64,000 bases of DNA from Amycolatopsis sp. QT-25 (GCF_029369745.1 NZ_CP120210.1:5518001-5582000); one strand, 5' to 3'; shown: positions 15,062 through 23,451, counted from the stretch's first letter. Notes: generated from the sequence alone by a model not told the origin. Translations and numbers: made by a program.

Positions 15062-17974
15062 ATGACCGCTGATCGGTTACCCGATTCGGCGGGATCTCCC
15101 CGGACCGCCGCTCCCGGCTCTCAACTCGGCTTCTCCGTTCTCGGCCCGCTCGAAGTCGAGGTCGACGGCGTTCCCGTCCGGCTCGGCGGGCGTCGTGAGC
15201 AGCGTCTTCTCGCCGCCCTGCTGATCAACGTGGGCAGGCTGGTCCCGGTGTCGTACCTGATCGGCACGATGTGGCCGGACAATCCGCCGAAGACCGCGGT
15301 CCGCCAGGTCAGCAACGCGATCGCGCGGCTGCGGCACGACCTCGGCGTGGCCCGCTCCGCCGTCGTCACCACCGGCTCGGCGTACCGCGTCGTCGTCAGC
15401 AGCGCCTCGCTCGACTCGGTCCGCTTCGAAGCGGACTACGACCAGGGCGCCGAACTCCTCGCGGCCGGGCTGATCTCGCAGGCGGCCGTCAAACTCGCGG
15501 ACGCGCTCTCGCTCTGGCGCGGCCCGGCCTTCGACGGTCTCGAAGGCGACGCCATCGAGCAGACGGCGCGACGACTCGAGGAAGAACGCCTCGCCGCCTG
15601 GGAGCTCCTGATCGGTGCCAGGCTCCGGCTCGGCGAGACCGAGGCGGCGGCCCGCGACGCCTTCGACCTCGCCGCCCGGCATCCCACCCGCGAAACCCTG
15701 CAGTGCCTCACCATGCTGGCGCTCTACCGGGCGGGCCGCGGCGCCGACGCGCTCCGGACCTTCGACCGGACCAGGATCGCGCTCGCCGAGGAGCTCGGCG
15801 TCGACCCGAGCGCCGAACTGAGCGCGCTGCACCAGCAGATCTTGCGCACCGACGCCGAACTCATGGAGGACGCGGCCCTCGTCCGCTACGGCGTCGGCGG
15901 CCTCCGGGCCGGGATGGACACCATCGGGCGACGTGAGGACGCGGACGCGCAGAAGGCGCTCTTCCCCCGCCCCGCGCAGCTTCCCGCCGACCTCCCCGCG
16001 TTCGGTGGCCGCGCCGCGGAACTGCGGACCGTTCTCGAGATCGGCCAGGACGACTCCTCCACGGGGTTACGGCTGATCGCGATCGACGGGATGCCCGGGG
16101 TCGGCAAGACCGCGCTGGCCGTCCACGCCGCGCACCGGCTCGCGCCGCTCTTCCCCGACGGGCAGCTTTTCGTGAACCTCGAAGGATTCTCACCGGCGGG
16201 CGACCCGGTCGATCCGGGGTCCGCGCTGGAGGCACTGCTGCGGTCGCTCGGCATCCAGGGTTCGGACATCCCCGCCGGGACCGAGCAGCGCGCGGCGTTG
16301 TTCCGCAGTTGCCTCGCCGGCAAACGCGTGCTCCTGGTGCTGGACAACGCCATCGGGGCGGCGCAGGTGAGCCCGCTGTTGCCCGGTTCGGCTAGTTGCT
16401 GTGTGCTGATCACCAGCCGCACGCGGCTCGTGGACCTCGACGGCGCCGAACTGCTGTCCCTCGAACCGTTCAGCCGGGCCGACGCGGTGGACCTGCTCGG
16501 CCGGATCGTCGGGCCCTCCCGGCTGAAGCGGGAGTCGCCGGACGCGGCCGACCAGGTCGCGAGCCTGTGCGGCGACCTCCCGCTCGCACTGGCCGTCACG
16601 GCGAGCCGGCTGCGCGCGCGGGCCTCGTGGACGCTGGACTTCGTCGCCCGGCAGCTACGCGACGAACGGAACCGGTTCGGCGAACTCACCGCGGGGGAAC
16701 GCGACGTCGCGGGCGCTTTCCGGGTGTCCTATCTGAACTTGAGCGAAACCGAGCGCCGGGTGTTCCGCCGGCTGAGTCATCACCCCGGTGCCGCTTTCGA
16801 TCTCCATTCGACGGCGGCGCTGGCGGAGGTGAACCTGGGCGAGGCCCGCCGCCTCGCCGAACGCCTCGTCGACGTGAACCTCCTGCGCCAGCCCTCGATG
16901 GACCGGTACGAGATGCACGACCTCCTCCGCAGCTACGGCCGCGAACTCCTGCTCGCCGAGGAGCCCGAACACCAGCGCGAGGCGATGATGCGGCGGCTGT
17001 TCGACTACTACCGCAGCACCGTCGCGGCGGCGATGGACTTCCTCGACCCGGATTCCGAAGAGGAGCCAGGCGGCCTCGAGGTCCCGAAGAGCGAGTATGG
17101 ACAGTCGTTCGCGGATTACGATCAGGCCGCGCACTGGATGGACGCCCAATGGCAGAACGTCCTGCCGGTGGCCGTGGCGATGAACAACCACCAGCACTAT
17201 GCGGACCTCGTGCCGTTCTGCTCGGCGGTGTGGCGCTACTTCGACAATCGCGGCTACTACCGGCAGATCAGAGAACTGGAGACCCTGGCCCTGTCCGCCG
17301 CGCGGGTCACCGGGAACGTGGTCCTCGAGTACCAGGCCCTGCACATGTACGCGCTGACCCTGTGGCGGCTCAACGAGTTCACCGAAGCGAACCGGCTGTT
17401 CAACGAGGTGTTCGAACTGGCCGCGACCACCGGTGACGTCCGGATGCAGTGCCGGGCCAGGGGCAATTCGGGAGTCACCCATTGGCTCAAAGGCGAGTCG
17501 GTCGAGGCGATCGAACACCTCGGCTGGGTCCGGGAGACCGCCCACGCCCACGGCAGCGTGCTCATCGAAGCCCGTGCCAGGCACCGGATCGGGCTGATCC
17601 ACACCGAGAACAGGCGCTATCCCGAAGCAGCCGAGGAACTCGACGAGGCACTGCGACTCGCACATGAGAACGAATCACCCGATCTCGAGGCGGAATGCTT
17701 TCTCGCGCTCGGTATCAATTCGCGCGCGCTCGGCGATGCCGCACTCGCGGTCACCCAGTTCACCACCGCGGTGGAAGTGCTCGAATCGACCGGGAATCGC
17801 AGCATGCTGCCCATCGCCCACAAGGAGATGGCGACAGCGTTCGACATTCTCGGTAAGCGACTGAATGCGGAACGTCATCGCCGCTTCGCTTTGCGTTTGT
17901 ACACCGATCTCGGCATTTCCGAGTCGCCAGAGGTGCGCGAACTCAAGCAGCACCTGACTGATTACTCGGCGTAA
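15062..17974 (+). CDS. AfsR/SARP-family regulator with NB-ARC and TPR domains
   Basis: A 970-residue AfsR-type activator. Residues about 22-112 are the winged-helix DNA-binding domain (FSVLGPLEVEVDGVPVRLGG, then SNAIARLRHDLG). Residues 113-260 form the bacterial transcriptional activation domain (LSLWRGPAFDGLEG, FDLAARHPTRETL, EELGVDPSAELSALHQQIL). Residues about 320-600 form an NB-ARC ATPase with Walker A GMPGVGKTALA (about 342) and Walker B RVLLVLDNA. Residues from about 700 are TPR-like repeats. These proteins switch on secondary-metabolite genes. The micro-peptide and SagB-like genes follow in the same direction, so they are the likely targets. Base composition drops visibly in AT direction over the last 350 bases. 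Confidence 0.93.
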   Translation: MTADRLPDSAGSPRTAAPGSQLGFSVLGPLEVEVDGVPVRLGGRREQRLLAALLINVGRLVPVSYLIGTMWPDNPPKTAVRQVSNAIARLRHDLGVARSAVVTTGSAYRVVVSSASLDSVRFEADYDQGAELLAAGLISQAAVKLADALSLWRGPAFDGLEGDAIEQTARRLEEERLAAWELLIGARLRLGETEAAARDAFDLAARHPTRETLQCLTMLALYRAGRGADALRTFDRTRIALAEELGVDPSAELSALHQQILRTDAELMEDAALVRYGVGGLRAGMDTIGRREDADAQKALFPRPAQLPADLPAFGGRAAELRTVLEIGQDDSSTGLRLIAIDGMPGVGKTALAVHAAHRLAPLFPDGQLFVNLEGFSPAGDPVDPGSALEALLRSLGIQGSDIPAGTEQRAALFRSCLAGKRVLLVLDNAIGAAQVSPLLPGSASCCVLITSRTRLVDLDGAELLSLEPFSRADAVDLLGRIVGPSRLKRESPDAADQVASLCGDLPLALAVTASRLRARASWTLDFVARQLRDERNRFGELTAGERDVAGAFRVSYLNLSETERRVFRRLSHHPGAAFDLHSTAALAEVNLGEARRLAERLVDVNLLRQPSMDRYEMHDLLRSYGRELLLAEEPEHQREAMMRRLFDYYRSTVAAAMDFLDPDSEEEPGGLEVPKSEYGQSFADYDQAAHWMDAQWQNVLPVAVAMNNHQHYADLVPFCSAVWRYFDNRGYYRQIRELETLALSAARVTGNVVLEYQALHMYALTLWRLNEFTEANRLFNEVFELAATTGDVRMQCRARGNSGVTHWLKGESVEAIEHLGWVRETAHAHGSVLIEARARHRIGLIHTENRRYPEAAEELDEALRLAHENESPDLEAECFLALGINSRALGDAALAVTQFTTAVEVLESTGNRSMLPIAHKEMATAFDILGKRLNAERHRRFALRLYTDLGISESPEVRELKQHLTDYSA

Positions 17975-17986
17975 TTAGCCGTTCTG

Positions 17987-18028
17987 CTCCGGTACTCTGT
18001 TGGCGTAGGTATATTCGCTTGACCGGAG
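17987..18028 (+). promoter_or_regulatory. Probable regulated promoter of the micro-peptide gene
   Basis: TATATT at 18010-18015 is a good -10 element placed 40 bases before the peptide ATG. No consensus -35 is present. Instead the inverted repeat CTCCGGT (17987-17993) / ACCGGAG (18022-18028) flanks the promoter. A weak -35 plus nearby repeats is typical of activator-dependent promoters such as those used by SARP proteins. Confidence 0.45.
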
Positions 18029-18055
18029 TAACCGCTCACGGAGAGGATCGGTGGC

Positions 18056-18178
18056 ATGCACGACGAAGACGACGACGAGTTCTTGTATGAGCTCGAAGCG
18101 GAGTACAAGGCACAGGGCACCTGGGGCGGGTTCGAGCCGCCGCCGAACGGCGGACCTCCTTTCCGCTCGCGACACTGA
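18056..18178 (+). CDS. 40-residue acidic micro-peptide, candidate RiPP precursor
   Basis: ATG at 18056 is preceded by GGAGAGGA with 8-base spacing, a strong ribosome site, and the frame closes at 18178. The first 18 residues are very acidic and start MHDEDDDEFLYELEAEYK (10 Asp/Glu), resembling a recognition leader. The tail is TWGGFEPPPNGGPPFRSRH: Gly/Pro-rich, with Trp, two Phe and a basic end, resembling a core. It sits between an AfsR-type regulator (81 bases upstream) and a SagB-type flavin dehydrogenase (53 bases downstream). No Cys is present, and the tail has only one Thr and one Ser. I do not recognise the peptide family. A small non-modified regulator (AfsS-like in position only) is the main alternative. 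Confidence 0.6.
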   Translation: MHDEDDDEFLYELEAEYKAQGTWGGFEPPPNGGPPFRSRH

Positions 18179-18231
18179 ATCACCCGAAGTATTCGGAAAG
18201 CAGCACTGGGGACTGGGGCGCAAGACATTCG

Positions 18232-19305
18232 ATGCTGGTAAGGGTTTCCTCTTGCGGAACGCTCTATTGGTCCGATGGTGACGTCGTCTGGGACGATTAC
18301 CTCGGACATCGCCAGCTCAAACTCGCCGAAGGAACCGAACGCGTTCTGCGTTGGTTCAGTTCTTGGCGAGAACCGGAATCGATCCGCACGGCGGACGCGA
18401 ATCCCGAGACAGGGGAAAGGCTCGTCCGTATCGCGCGAGCGATGATCCGGTACGACGTACTGGTGGTCAACGGTTCTTCCCGCCATCGGCGGGAAGAAGA
18501 GATCCTTCGGGATTGGGGCCCTTGGGGGACGTCCGCGAGGGCTTTTCACTATGGCACCCGCTCGTTGCGGGAGACCGAGTTCACGACCAGCGAAATGACC
18601 GCCAAATCCTTGCTGGAGAAGGCGAAGGCCAGCCCTCCGCCTTCTCCGGTGAGACCTTCGGGCGAGTACGAAGCGATAGCGCTGCCCGAACCATCACCGG
18701 AAAAGCTGAACACGATCGGACTCGGCGACGCGCTCAGCCGGCGCCGAAGCGTCCGCGAGTTCGGTGACGAACCCTTGCGGCTGCGTGACTTGAGCGCACT
18801 TCTCACCGCCGCCCGGCCGACGAGACCGGAAACGCATCCCGACATCCCCGCGACCGGCAACGTCTTCAGGACGAGCCCGTCCGGCGGAGCGAGACACCCG
18901 ACAGAGGTGTACGTCTACGCGAGGAACGTCGAAGGTCTCGACCAGGGCATCTACCACTACGACGGGTTTCGGCACGGCCTCACGCCACTGGACGGCAAGA
19001 TCGACGACGACGAACTGATCACGCTCGCCGGTGACCAGCACTGGACCGGTAACGCCGGCGCGCTCCTGATCTACACCAGCGTCATCGAGCGGAACCAATG
19101 GAAGTACCCGGTGAGCCGCACCTACCGGGTCCTGCTGATGGACGTCGGCCATCTCAGCCAGACCGTGTACCTGCTGGCGACCGCGCTCGGCCTGAACGTC
19201 ACGTTCACCGCGGCGCTCCGCGACGAACTGGTCGAGGACCTCCTCGGCTGCGATCCCGCGAACGAACTGGTGCTGGGCATGTCGGTGCTCGGCACCCGTG
19301 TTTGA
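18232..19305 (+). CDS. SagB/ThcOx-family flavin-dependent dehydrogenase
   Basis: A 357-residue protein. Residues about 170-357 form a nitroreductase fold with the SagB signatures LSRRRSVREFGDEPLRLRDL (FMN-phosphate binding), TSPSGGARHPTEVYVYA, IYHYDGFRHGLTPL and LLMDVGHLSQTVYLLATALGLN. Residues 1-125 form the extra N-terminal domain seen in SagB proteins, with an LAEGTERVLRWFSSW helix and the motif DWGPWGTSARAFHYGTRS. In azol(in)e peptide pathways SagB oxidises azolines to azoles; stand-alone relatives also exist. No YcaO cyclodehydratase lies within the window. The first 400 bases are less GC-rich than neighbouring genes. The ribosome site is weak, so coupling to the upstream peptide is likely. 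Confidence 0.88.
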   Translation: MLVRVSSCGTLYWSDGDVVWDDYLGHRQLKLAEGTERVLRWFSSWREPESIRTADANPETGERLVRIARAMIRYDVLVVNGSSRHRREEEILRDWGPWGTSARAFHYGTRSLRETEFTTSEMTAKSLLEKAKASPPPSPVRPSGEYEAIALPEPSPEKLNTIGLGDALSRRRSVREFGDEPLRLRDLSALLTAARPTRPETHPDIPATGNVFRTSPSGGARHPTEVYVYARNVEGLDQGIYHYDGFRHGLTPLDGKIDDDELITLAGDQHWTGNAGALLIYTSVIERNQWKYPVSRTYRVLLMDVGHLSQTVYLLATALGLNVTFTAALRDELVEDLLGCDPANELVLGMSVLGTRV

Positions 19306-19501
19306 GGTCGCTTACTCGGTGCCTTTTGGCGGTGCCGGGTCGTGGCTGGTGGCTTCATCGGTGATGGTTCGGCGACAGCCGGGTTCGCTCTCGGGTCAGC
19401 TCGGCTGCCGTGGACCATGCCTCCAGAAGTGGTACTCAGGTTGTCGGGCGTAGCGGCGGTGGGTCGTCATCGCGGGTAGCGACGCTTGTCCGAGGACGCT
19501 A

Positions 19502-19842
19502 TCGCCGTCTTTCGGCAACGGCCTTCGGTCGAGCGAGTTCATGCGGCGCCGGTGAGCTGTCGTAACTCGGCTCTGTCGGTGTGGCAACCGGGGGAGAGCC
19601 GGTGCGCCCAACCGAGTTCGAGCCAGCGATCTCATCGTTGCCGTAAAACGGCAAAGTGGCCGAAGGCTTACGCTGGGCCGTTGCCGTTTTCCGGCGATGG
19701 CTCAGCAGTGGTTCTCGGGATCTACGGGTGACTCGGTCATTTCCTTCAGCAGCGCCACAACGGCGTGAGACGTATCCACGCACAAAACGCACAACCGGCC
19801 ACCGACAGTTTCCGAACCTCGACGTCGCCGATTTTCGGCAAC
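19502..19842. repeat. Cluster of four 19-bp inverted-repeat motifs CGTTGCCG-N5-CGGCGA
   Basis: Four copies of an interrupted palindrome with a constant 5-base spacer occur in 341 bases: 19502-19520 (minus strand, spacer AAAGA), 19636-19654 (plus, TAAAA, ends CGGCAA), 19679-19697 (plus, TTTTC) and 19824-19842 (minus, AAAAT). The spacers are all A/T-rich, unlike the surroundings. The order of orientations is minus, plus, plus, minus. No gene is convincing in 19306-19979, and the spacer carries nothing else I recognise. Candidates are protein-binding sites, a recombination site array, or remnants of a small mobile element. Confidence 0.6.
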
Positions 19843-19979
19843 GACAAAAACCGGCTCAGCACAGTGTCAAAGTGAGATCTTCGACAAGGAGTTGTTGTAT
19901 GGAAGCGCATCCTTCTTCGGTGATCACCGAAGCACGAGCGCACACGATCTCGCGGGTCACTGCCGGACAGGGGAATCGA

Positions 19980-20272
19980 TCATCAGCCCTTCCCGGTCGT
20001 TCCAGAGCAACTTGCTGGGCGGTCGCGACCGCGCGCTTCTCCTCGACCCGGCCGAGGCGAAGCGCGCCAACTCCGGCGGCGGGATGATCGCGCCGACCGT
20101 GCTGGTCGACGGCCGGATCGCCGAAACCTGGCACACCAAGCGGACCACGAAGCAGACGAAGGTCGTCGTCGAGCCCTTCGCCACGCTTCCGCGGTCCGCC
20201 ATCGTCGGCTTGGAGTCCGAAGTGGACGGTTACGGTCGCTTCCTCGCGGAAGCCGCCGTCCTCGTCATTTGA
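19980..20272 (+). pseudogene. C-terminal remnant of a winged-helix (HTH_42/AlkZ-type) protein
   Basis: From about 19980 the frame reads SFQSNLLGGRDRALLLDP, GGGMIAPTVLVDGRIAETW, VVVEPFATLPRSAIVGLESE and GRFLAEAAV. This corresponds to the last roughly 90 residues of the winged-helix DNA-binding/AlkZ-like family (normally 350-400 residues, ending with a LVDGRVxGTW motif). Upstream of 19980 the frame shows no similarity to the family and there is no ribosome site, so the 5' three quarters are missing. The 3' end overlaps the convergent hydrolase gene by 8 bases. It is a truncated gene, probably removed by a deletion that also produced the repeat-rich spacer. Confidence 0.6.
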
Positions 20273-21422
20273 GGGAGCGGAAGAACTCCCGCACGTCCGC
20301 GACCAGGATTTCGGGCTCTTCCAGCGCCGCGAAGTGCCCACCGCGATCGACATCGGTCCACCGCACGATCGTGTGCGCGTCCTCCGAATACCGCCGGATC
20401 CCGACGTCGTGCGCGAAGATCAGCGCAGCCGTCGGCACGCCGGAGTTCTTCTCGACGGCTCCCCAGGTCTCCGCCTGCGCGTAGCCGACGTACGCGGACG
20501 AAGCCGCCGTGCCGGTGAGCCAGGTGAACATGACGTTGGTCAGCAACCGATCGCGGCCGATGATCTCCTCCGGCAGCGTCGGTCGCGGATGCGTCCATTC
20601 CCGGAACTTGTCCATGATCCAGGCCAGCTGCGCGATCGGCGAGTCCACGAGCCCGTAACCGAGGGTCTGCGGCCGCGTCGACTGGATCGCGATGTAACCG
20701 AACTCCTCTTGCATGAACGCGCCGATCCGCTGGACGCGGTCGCGTTCGATGTCGGTGAGCGAAGCGAGTTCCTCCTCCGACAACGGCATCGGGGGCATCG
20801 GCGACAGTCCGCCGTTGACGTGCACGCCGATCACGTCGTCCGGCGCGACCCTGCCCACCTCCGGCGACACGGAAGCGCCGAGGTCGCCGCCCTGCACGCC
20901 GTAACGTTCGTATCCGAGCCGGCGCATCAGCTCCGCCCACGCGCGGCCGATCCGCGGCATGGTCCAGCCGGAATCCGAGACGGGGCCCGAAAAACCGAAG
21001 CCGGGTAGCGACGGGATCACGAGGTGGAACGCGTCCGCGGGATCGCCCCCGTACGCCTTCGGGTCGGTGAGCGGACCGATGACGTCGAGGAACTCCACCA
21101 CCGAACCCGGCCAGCCGTGCGTGAGGATCAGCGGCGTCGCTTCGGCTTCGGGCGAGCGGACGTGCAGGAAGTGGATCCGCTGCCCGTCGATGACCGTGGT
21201 GAACTGCGGATGGCCGTTGATCTCACGCTCGGCGGCGCGCCAGTCGTAACCGTGGCGCCAGTGTTCGGCGAGCCCGCGCAGCCACTCCACCGGCACTCCG
21301 GTGTCCCAGCCGTCGCCGGGGAGCGGCGCGGGCCAGCGCGTACCGTCGATCCTCGCGTGCAGTTCGTCCAGCTGCTCCTGGGGGACATCGAGGCGGAAGG
21401 GGCGGATCTCGGTGTTTTCCAT
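20265..21422 (-). CDS. Epoxide hydrolase family protein (EHN domain)
   Basis: 385 residues from the ATG at 21422. The N-terminal EHN domain (1-110) starts IRPFRLDVPQEQLDELHARI and includes DYDWRAAEREINGHPQF-like residues near 75. The alpha/beta-hydrolase core has the oxyanion motif ILTHGWPGSVVEF, the nucleophile Asp in VQGGDLGASVSPEVG, and the catalytic His in VDRGGHFAALEEPE. Family members open epoxides to diols; juvenile-hormone and limonene-like epoxides are known substrates of relatives, but none can be assigned here. It stands alone on the minus strand between two + strand units. Confidence 0.92.
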   Translation of the reverse strand: MENTEIRPFRLDVPQEQLDELHARIDGTRWPAPLPGDGWDTGVPVEWLRGLAEHWRHGYDWRAAEREINGHPQFTTVIDGQRIHFLHVRSPEAEATPLILTHGWPGSVVEFLDVIGPLTDPKAYGGDPADAFHLVIPSLPGFGFSGPVSDSGWTMPRIGRAWAELMRRLGYERYGVQGGDLGASVSPEVGRVAPDDVIGVHVNGGLSPMPPMPLSEEELASLTDIERDRVQRIGAFMQEEFGYIAIQSTRPQTLGYGLVDSPIAQLAWIMDKFREWTHPRPTLPEEIIGRDRLLTNVMFTWLTGTAASSAYVGYAQAETWGAVEKNSGVPTAALIFAHDVGIRRYSEDAHTIVRWTDVDRGGHFAALEEPEILVADVREFFRSLK

Positions 21423-21501
21423 GATCCCCACGTTAACTACCATTGCGGACAGTTTCGGTCCTCGATCGGAACGGACTTCCCGAGTACGGGAAGATACACT
21501 C

Positions 21502-21894
21502 GTGACGGACAAGTACCTGGCCTACGGCAGGCTCATCCGCGACGGGAAGATCCTGTTCATCCGGCGGCGGCCGGGATCCTTCCTCGGCGGCCACTGGGAA
21601 CTGCCGGGCGGGACCGTCGAGCCGGGCGAGCGGCCCACCGAGACCGTGGTCCGCGAGTTCGCCGAGGAGACCGGGCTGACCGTCCGAGTCACCGGCGAAC
21701 GCGGCGCCCGCAGCTGGGACGACGTCGCGGGCAGGCCGCTGCGGATCCACGCCACGGTCTACACGCTCACCGAAGACGATACGAGGGACGTCGTGCTCGA
21801 TCCCGGGGAACACGACGCCCACGCCTGGTACACCCGGGACGAAGCCGCCGCGCTCGACCTCGCCGAACACTTCCGCCACGCCCTCGAGGACTGA
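21502..21894 (+). CDS. Nudix hydrolase
   Basis: 130 residues from the GTG at 21502, 79 bases from the divergent hydrolase start. The Nudix box is complete: GGTVEPGERPTETVVREFAEETGLTV, with the REFAEE metal-binding helix at about residues 48-53. The strand before it, LFIRRRPGSFLGGHWELPGG, is typical of MutT/NUDT-like enzymes acting on nucleotide diphosphate derivatives. The substrate is not readable. The gene stands alone; 188 bases separate it from ssb. Confidence 0.92.
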   Translation: MTDKYLAYGRLIRDGKILFIRRRPGSFLGGHWELPGGTVEPGERPTETVVREFAEETGLTVRVTGERGARSWDDVAGRPLRIHATVYTLTEDDTRDVVLDPGEHDAHAWYTRDEAAALDLAEHFRHALED

Positions 21895-22082
21895 TCGATC
21901 CACACGCGACGGTCACCGGGATGTCATGACAGGCACGGTCAGGACACTTCTCGTCTTGAACGACCCTTTCGTGAGATCCGGCCGCCGCGGACCACCGGAA
22001 ACTGTCGTACCCCGGTGGTCTCCTCTTCCCAGGCGACAGCGGGCCCGGCCGGGCCCGCGCGCGGAAGCGAGGAGAAAGTCCC

Positions 22083-22526
22083 ATGGCCGGAGAAACGGTG
22101 CTCACGGTGATCGGCAATCTGACGACCGACCCGGAGCTGAGGTTCACCCCGTCGGGGGCGGCGGTCGCGAACTTCACGGTCGCGTCGACGCCGCGCGTAC
22201 TGGACCGCGCGAGCGGGGAATGGCACGACGGCGATCCGCTGTTCTTGCGCTGCTCACTGTGGAAACAGGCTGCGGAGAACCTGACGGAATCACTCACCAG
22301 GGGGACAAGGGTGATCGTGCAGGGCAGGTTGAAACAGCGATCGTTCGAAACCAAGGAAGGCGAGAAACGCACGGTGGTGGAGCTCGACGTCGACGAGATC
22401 GGCCCGTCGCTGCGTTATGCCACGGCGAAGGTGAACAAGGCGGGCCGAAGTTCGGGAGGCACCCCGTCGGACGGCGCGTGGGAACGAACGCCGGTGACCG
22501 CCGGAAGTCCGGAACCGCCCTTCTGA
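22083..22526 (+). CDS. ssb: Single-stranded DNA-binding protein, paralogue
   Basis: A 147-residue OB-fold protein starting TVLTVIGNLTTDPELRFTPSGAAVANFTVA, with LFLRCSLWKQAAENLTESLTRGTRVIVQGRL and VVELDVDEIGPSLRYA, all core SSB elements (residues 1-112). The C-terminal tail is short and ends SPEPPF rather than the usual acidic DDDIPF; the tail acidity needed for partner binding is reduced. The main chromosomal ssb of actinobacteria lies between rpsF and rpsR, which are absent here, so this is a second copy like Streptomyces SsbB. Ribosome site GAGGAGA precedes the ATG. Confidence 0.92.
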   Translation: MAGETVLTVIGNLTTDPELRFTPSGAAVANFTVASTPRVLDRASGEWHDGDPLFLRCSLWKQAAENLTESLTRGTRVIVQGRLKQRSFETKEGEKRTVVELDVDEIGPSLRYATAKVNKAGRSSGGTPSDGAWERTPVTAGSPEPPF

Positions 22527-22617
22527 TCCGGCGAATTTCCCTCCCGAGAGGGAGCACTCTCCCCTCGGGTGCCATGACGGTCGCGGTCCTCCGGCTCGAA
22601 TGCCGGAGGTCGTGAAA

Positions 22618-23133
22618 CACGACCACGTTCGTCGCCGAAATCGGGCTGGATCCGGCCGACGAGCGGCACGCGGGGTTCGCTGCCGGACTCCGCACCGGGT
22701 TGACCCCGGTCGAAGACAGACTTCAGGAGGTGTTGCGCAGCCCAGGGCAGCCGGATCTCGGCGGCCGTACTCGCCGCGCTCGTCCATGGAGCGACGCTCC
22801 ACCACGACGACGTCAAGGGCGAGGCGCGACGCGGCATGGGGTGACCAGTGCGAACTCGTTGTGGGATAACAAAAAAAGCCGTCTTGATCGGCGACTACGT
22901 GCTCACCTGCGCGGCACTGGTCGGTGCCGGCGGTCCGACAGGAAACACTCGCTCTCCTGCGCGACTTCGCCGGTGTCGACCGCGCACTCGCCGAAGCACA
23001 TGGATACGCCGCCGAGGCGAGAGACCTCGCGCTCGCCCTCCCAGCCCGCTCGACGAGGGCGCTGCTCGTCGGTCTTACGGCGTTCGTGGTCGACCGCGGT
23101 GAAGAGGCCCGTGGCGGGTGTGGCCAGGGTTAA
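22618..23133 (+). pseudogene. Broken polyprenyl diphosphate synthase
   Basis: Four pieces of an (E)-polyprenyl diphosphate synthase appear in order but in different frames. About 22618-22760: FVAEIGLDPADERHAGFAAG and VEDRLQEVL (N-terminus). About 22761-22842: AAVLAALVHGATLHHDDVKG, the FARM region with HHDDV, ending at a stop. About 22848-22920: KKAVLIGDYVLTCAALV, the GDYLL motif. About 22924-23133: ALLRDFAGVDRALAEAHGYA and ARSTRALLVGLTAFVVDRG, the C-terminus. The total is about 170 codons against the normal 320-350, and the second Asp-rich motif (DDxxD) is missing. Deletions and frameshifts have destroyed the gene; several pieces are still easy to read, so the decay looks recent. Confidence 0.7.
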
Positions 23134-23142
23134 GGTGGCGGA

Positions 23143-23451
23143 ATGACCACCGACAACCTGGAAAACGTCGAAGGCCGCGACATCGGCTCCGGGGTCTCGA
23201 TCATCCGCGAACGGACCGACGTCGACGGTTCCGGACCGAGGCTGCACCAGCACCCGTATCGCGAGACTTTCGTCGTCATCCGCGGCCGGGCGAGGTTCAC
23301 CGTCGGCGACGTCGAACGCGAGGGCGGCGCGGGCGACGTGCTGGTCGTGCCCGCGGACACCCCGCACAAGTTCGCCGTGATCGGCCCGGAGACCTACGAA
23401 GCCGTCCACGTCCACGAGAGCGACCATTTCATCACCGAGTGGCTCGACTGA
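23143..23451 (+). CDS. Small cupin-domain protein
   Basis: 102 residues forming a single cupin barrel. Motif 1 reads LHQHPYRETFVVIRGRARFTVG (H-x-H-x4-E) and motif 2 reads DVLVVPADTPHKFAVIG with the third His, so a metal-binding site is intact. Stand-alone cupins of this size include isomerases, dioxygenase-like and sugar-binding proteins; the function is not readable. It starts 10 bases after the decayed prenyl synthase and may have been its operon partner. Confidence 0.88.
   Translation: MTTDNLENVEGRDIGSGVSIIRERTDVDGSGPRLHQHPYRETFVVIRGRARFTVGDVEREGGAGDVLVVPADTPHKFAVIGPETYEAVHVHESDHFITEWLD

Noticed and set aside
19656..20087. A 143-codon open frame across the repeat cluster
   Set aside because: Translation is Arg/Ser-rich, contains two of the repeat motifs, and runs out of frame over the AlkZ-like remnant.
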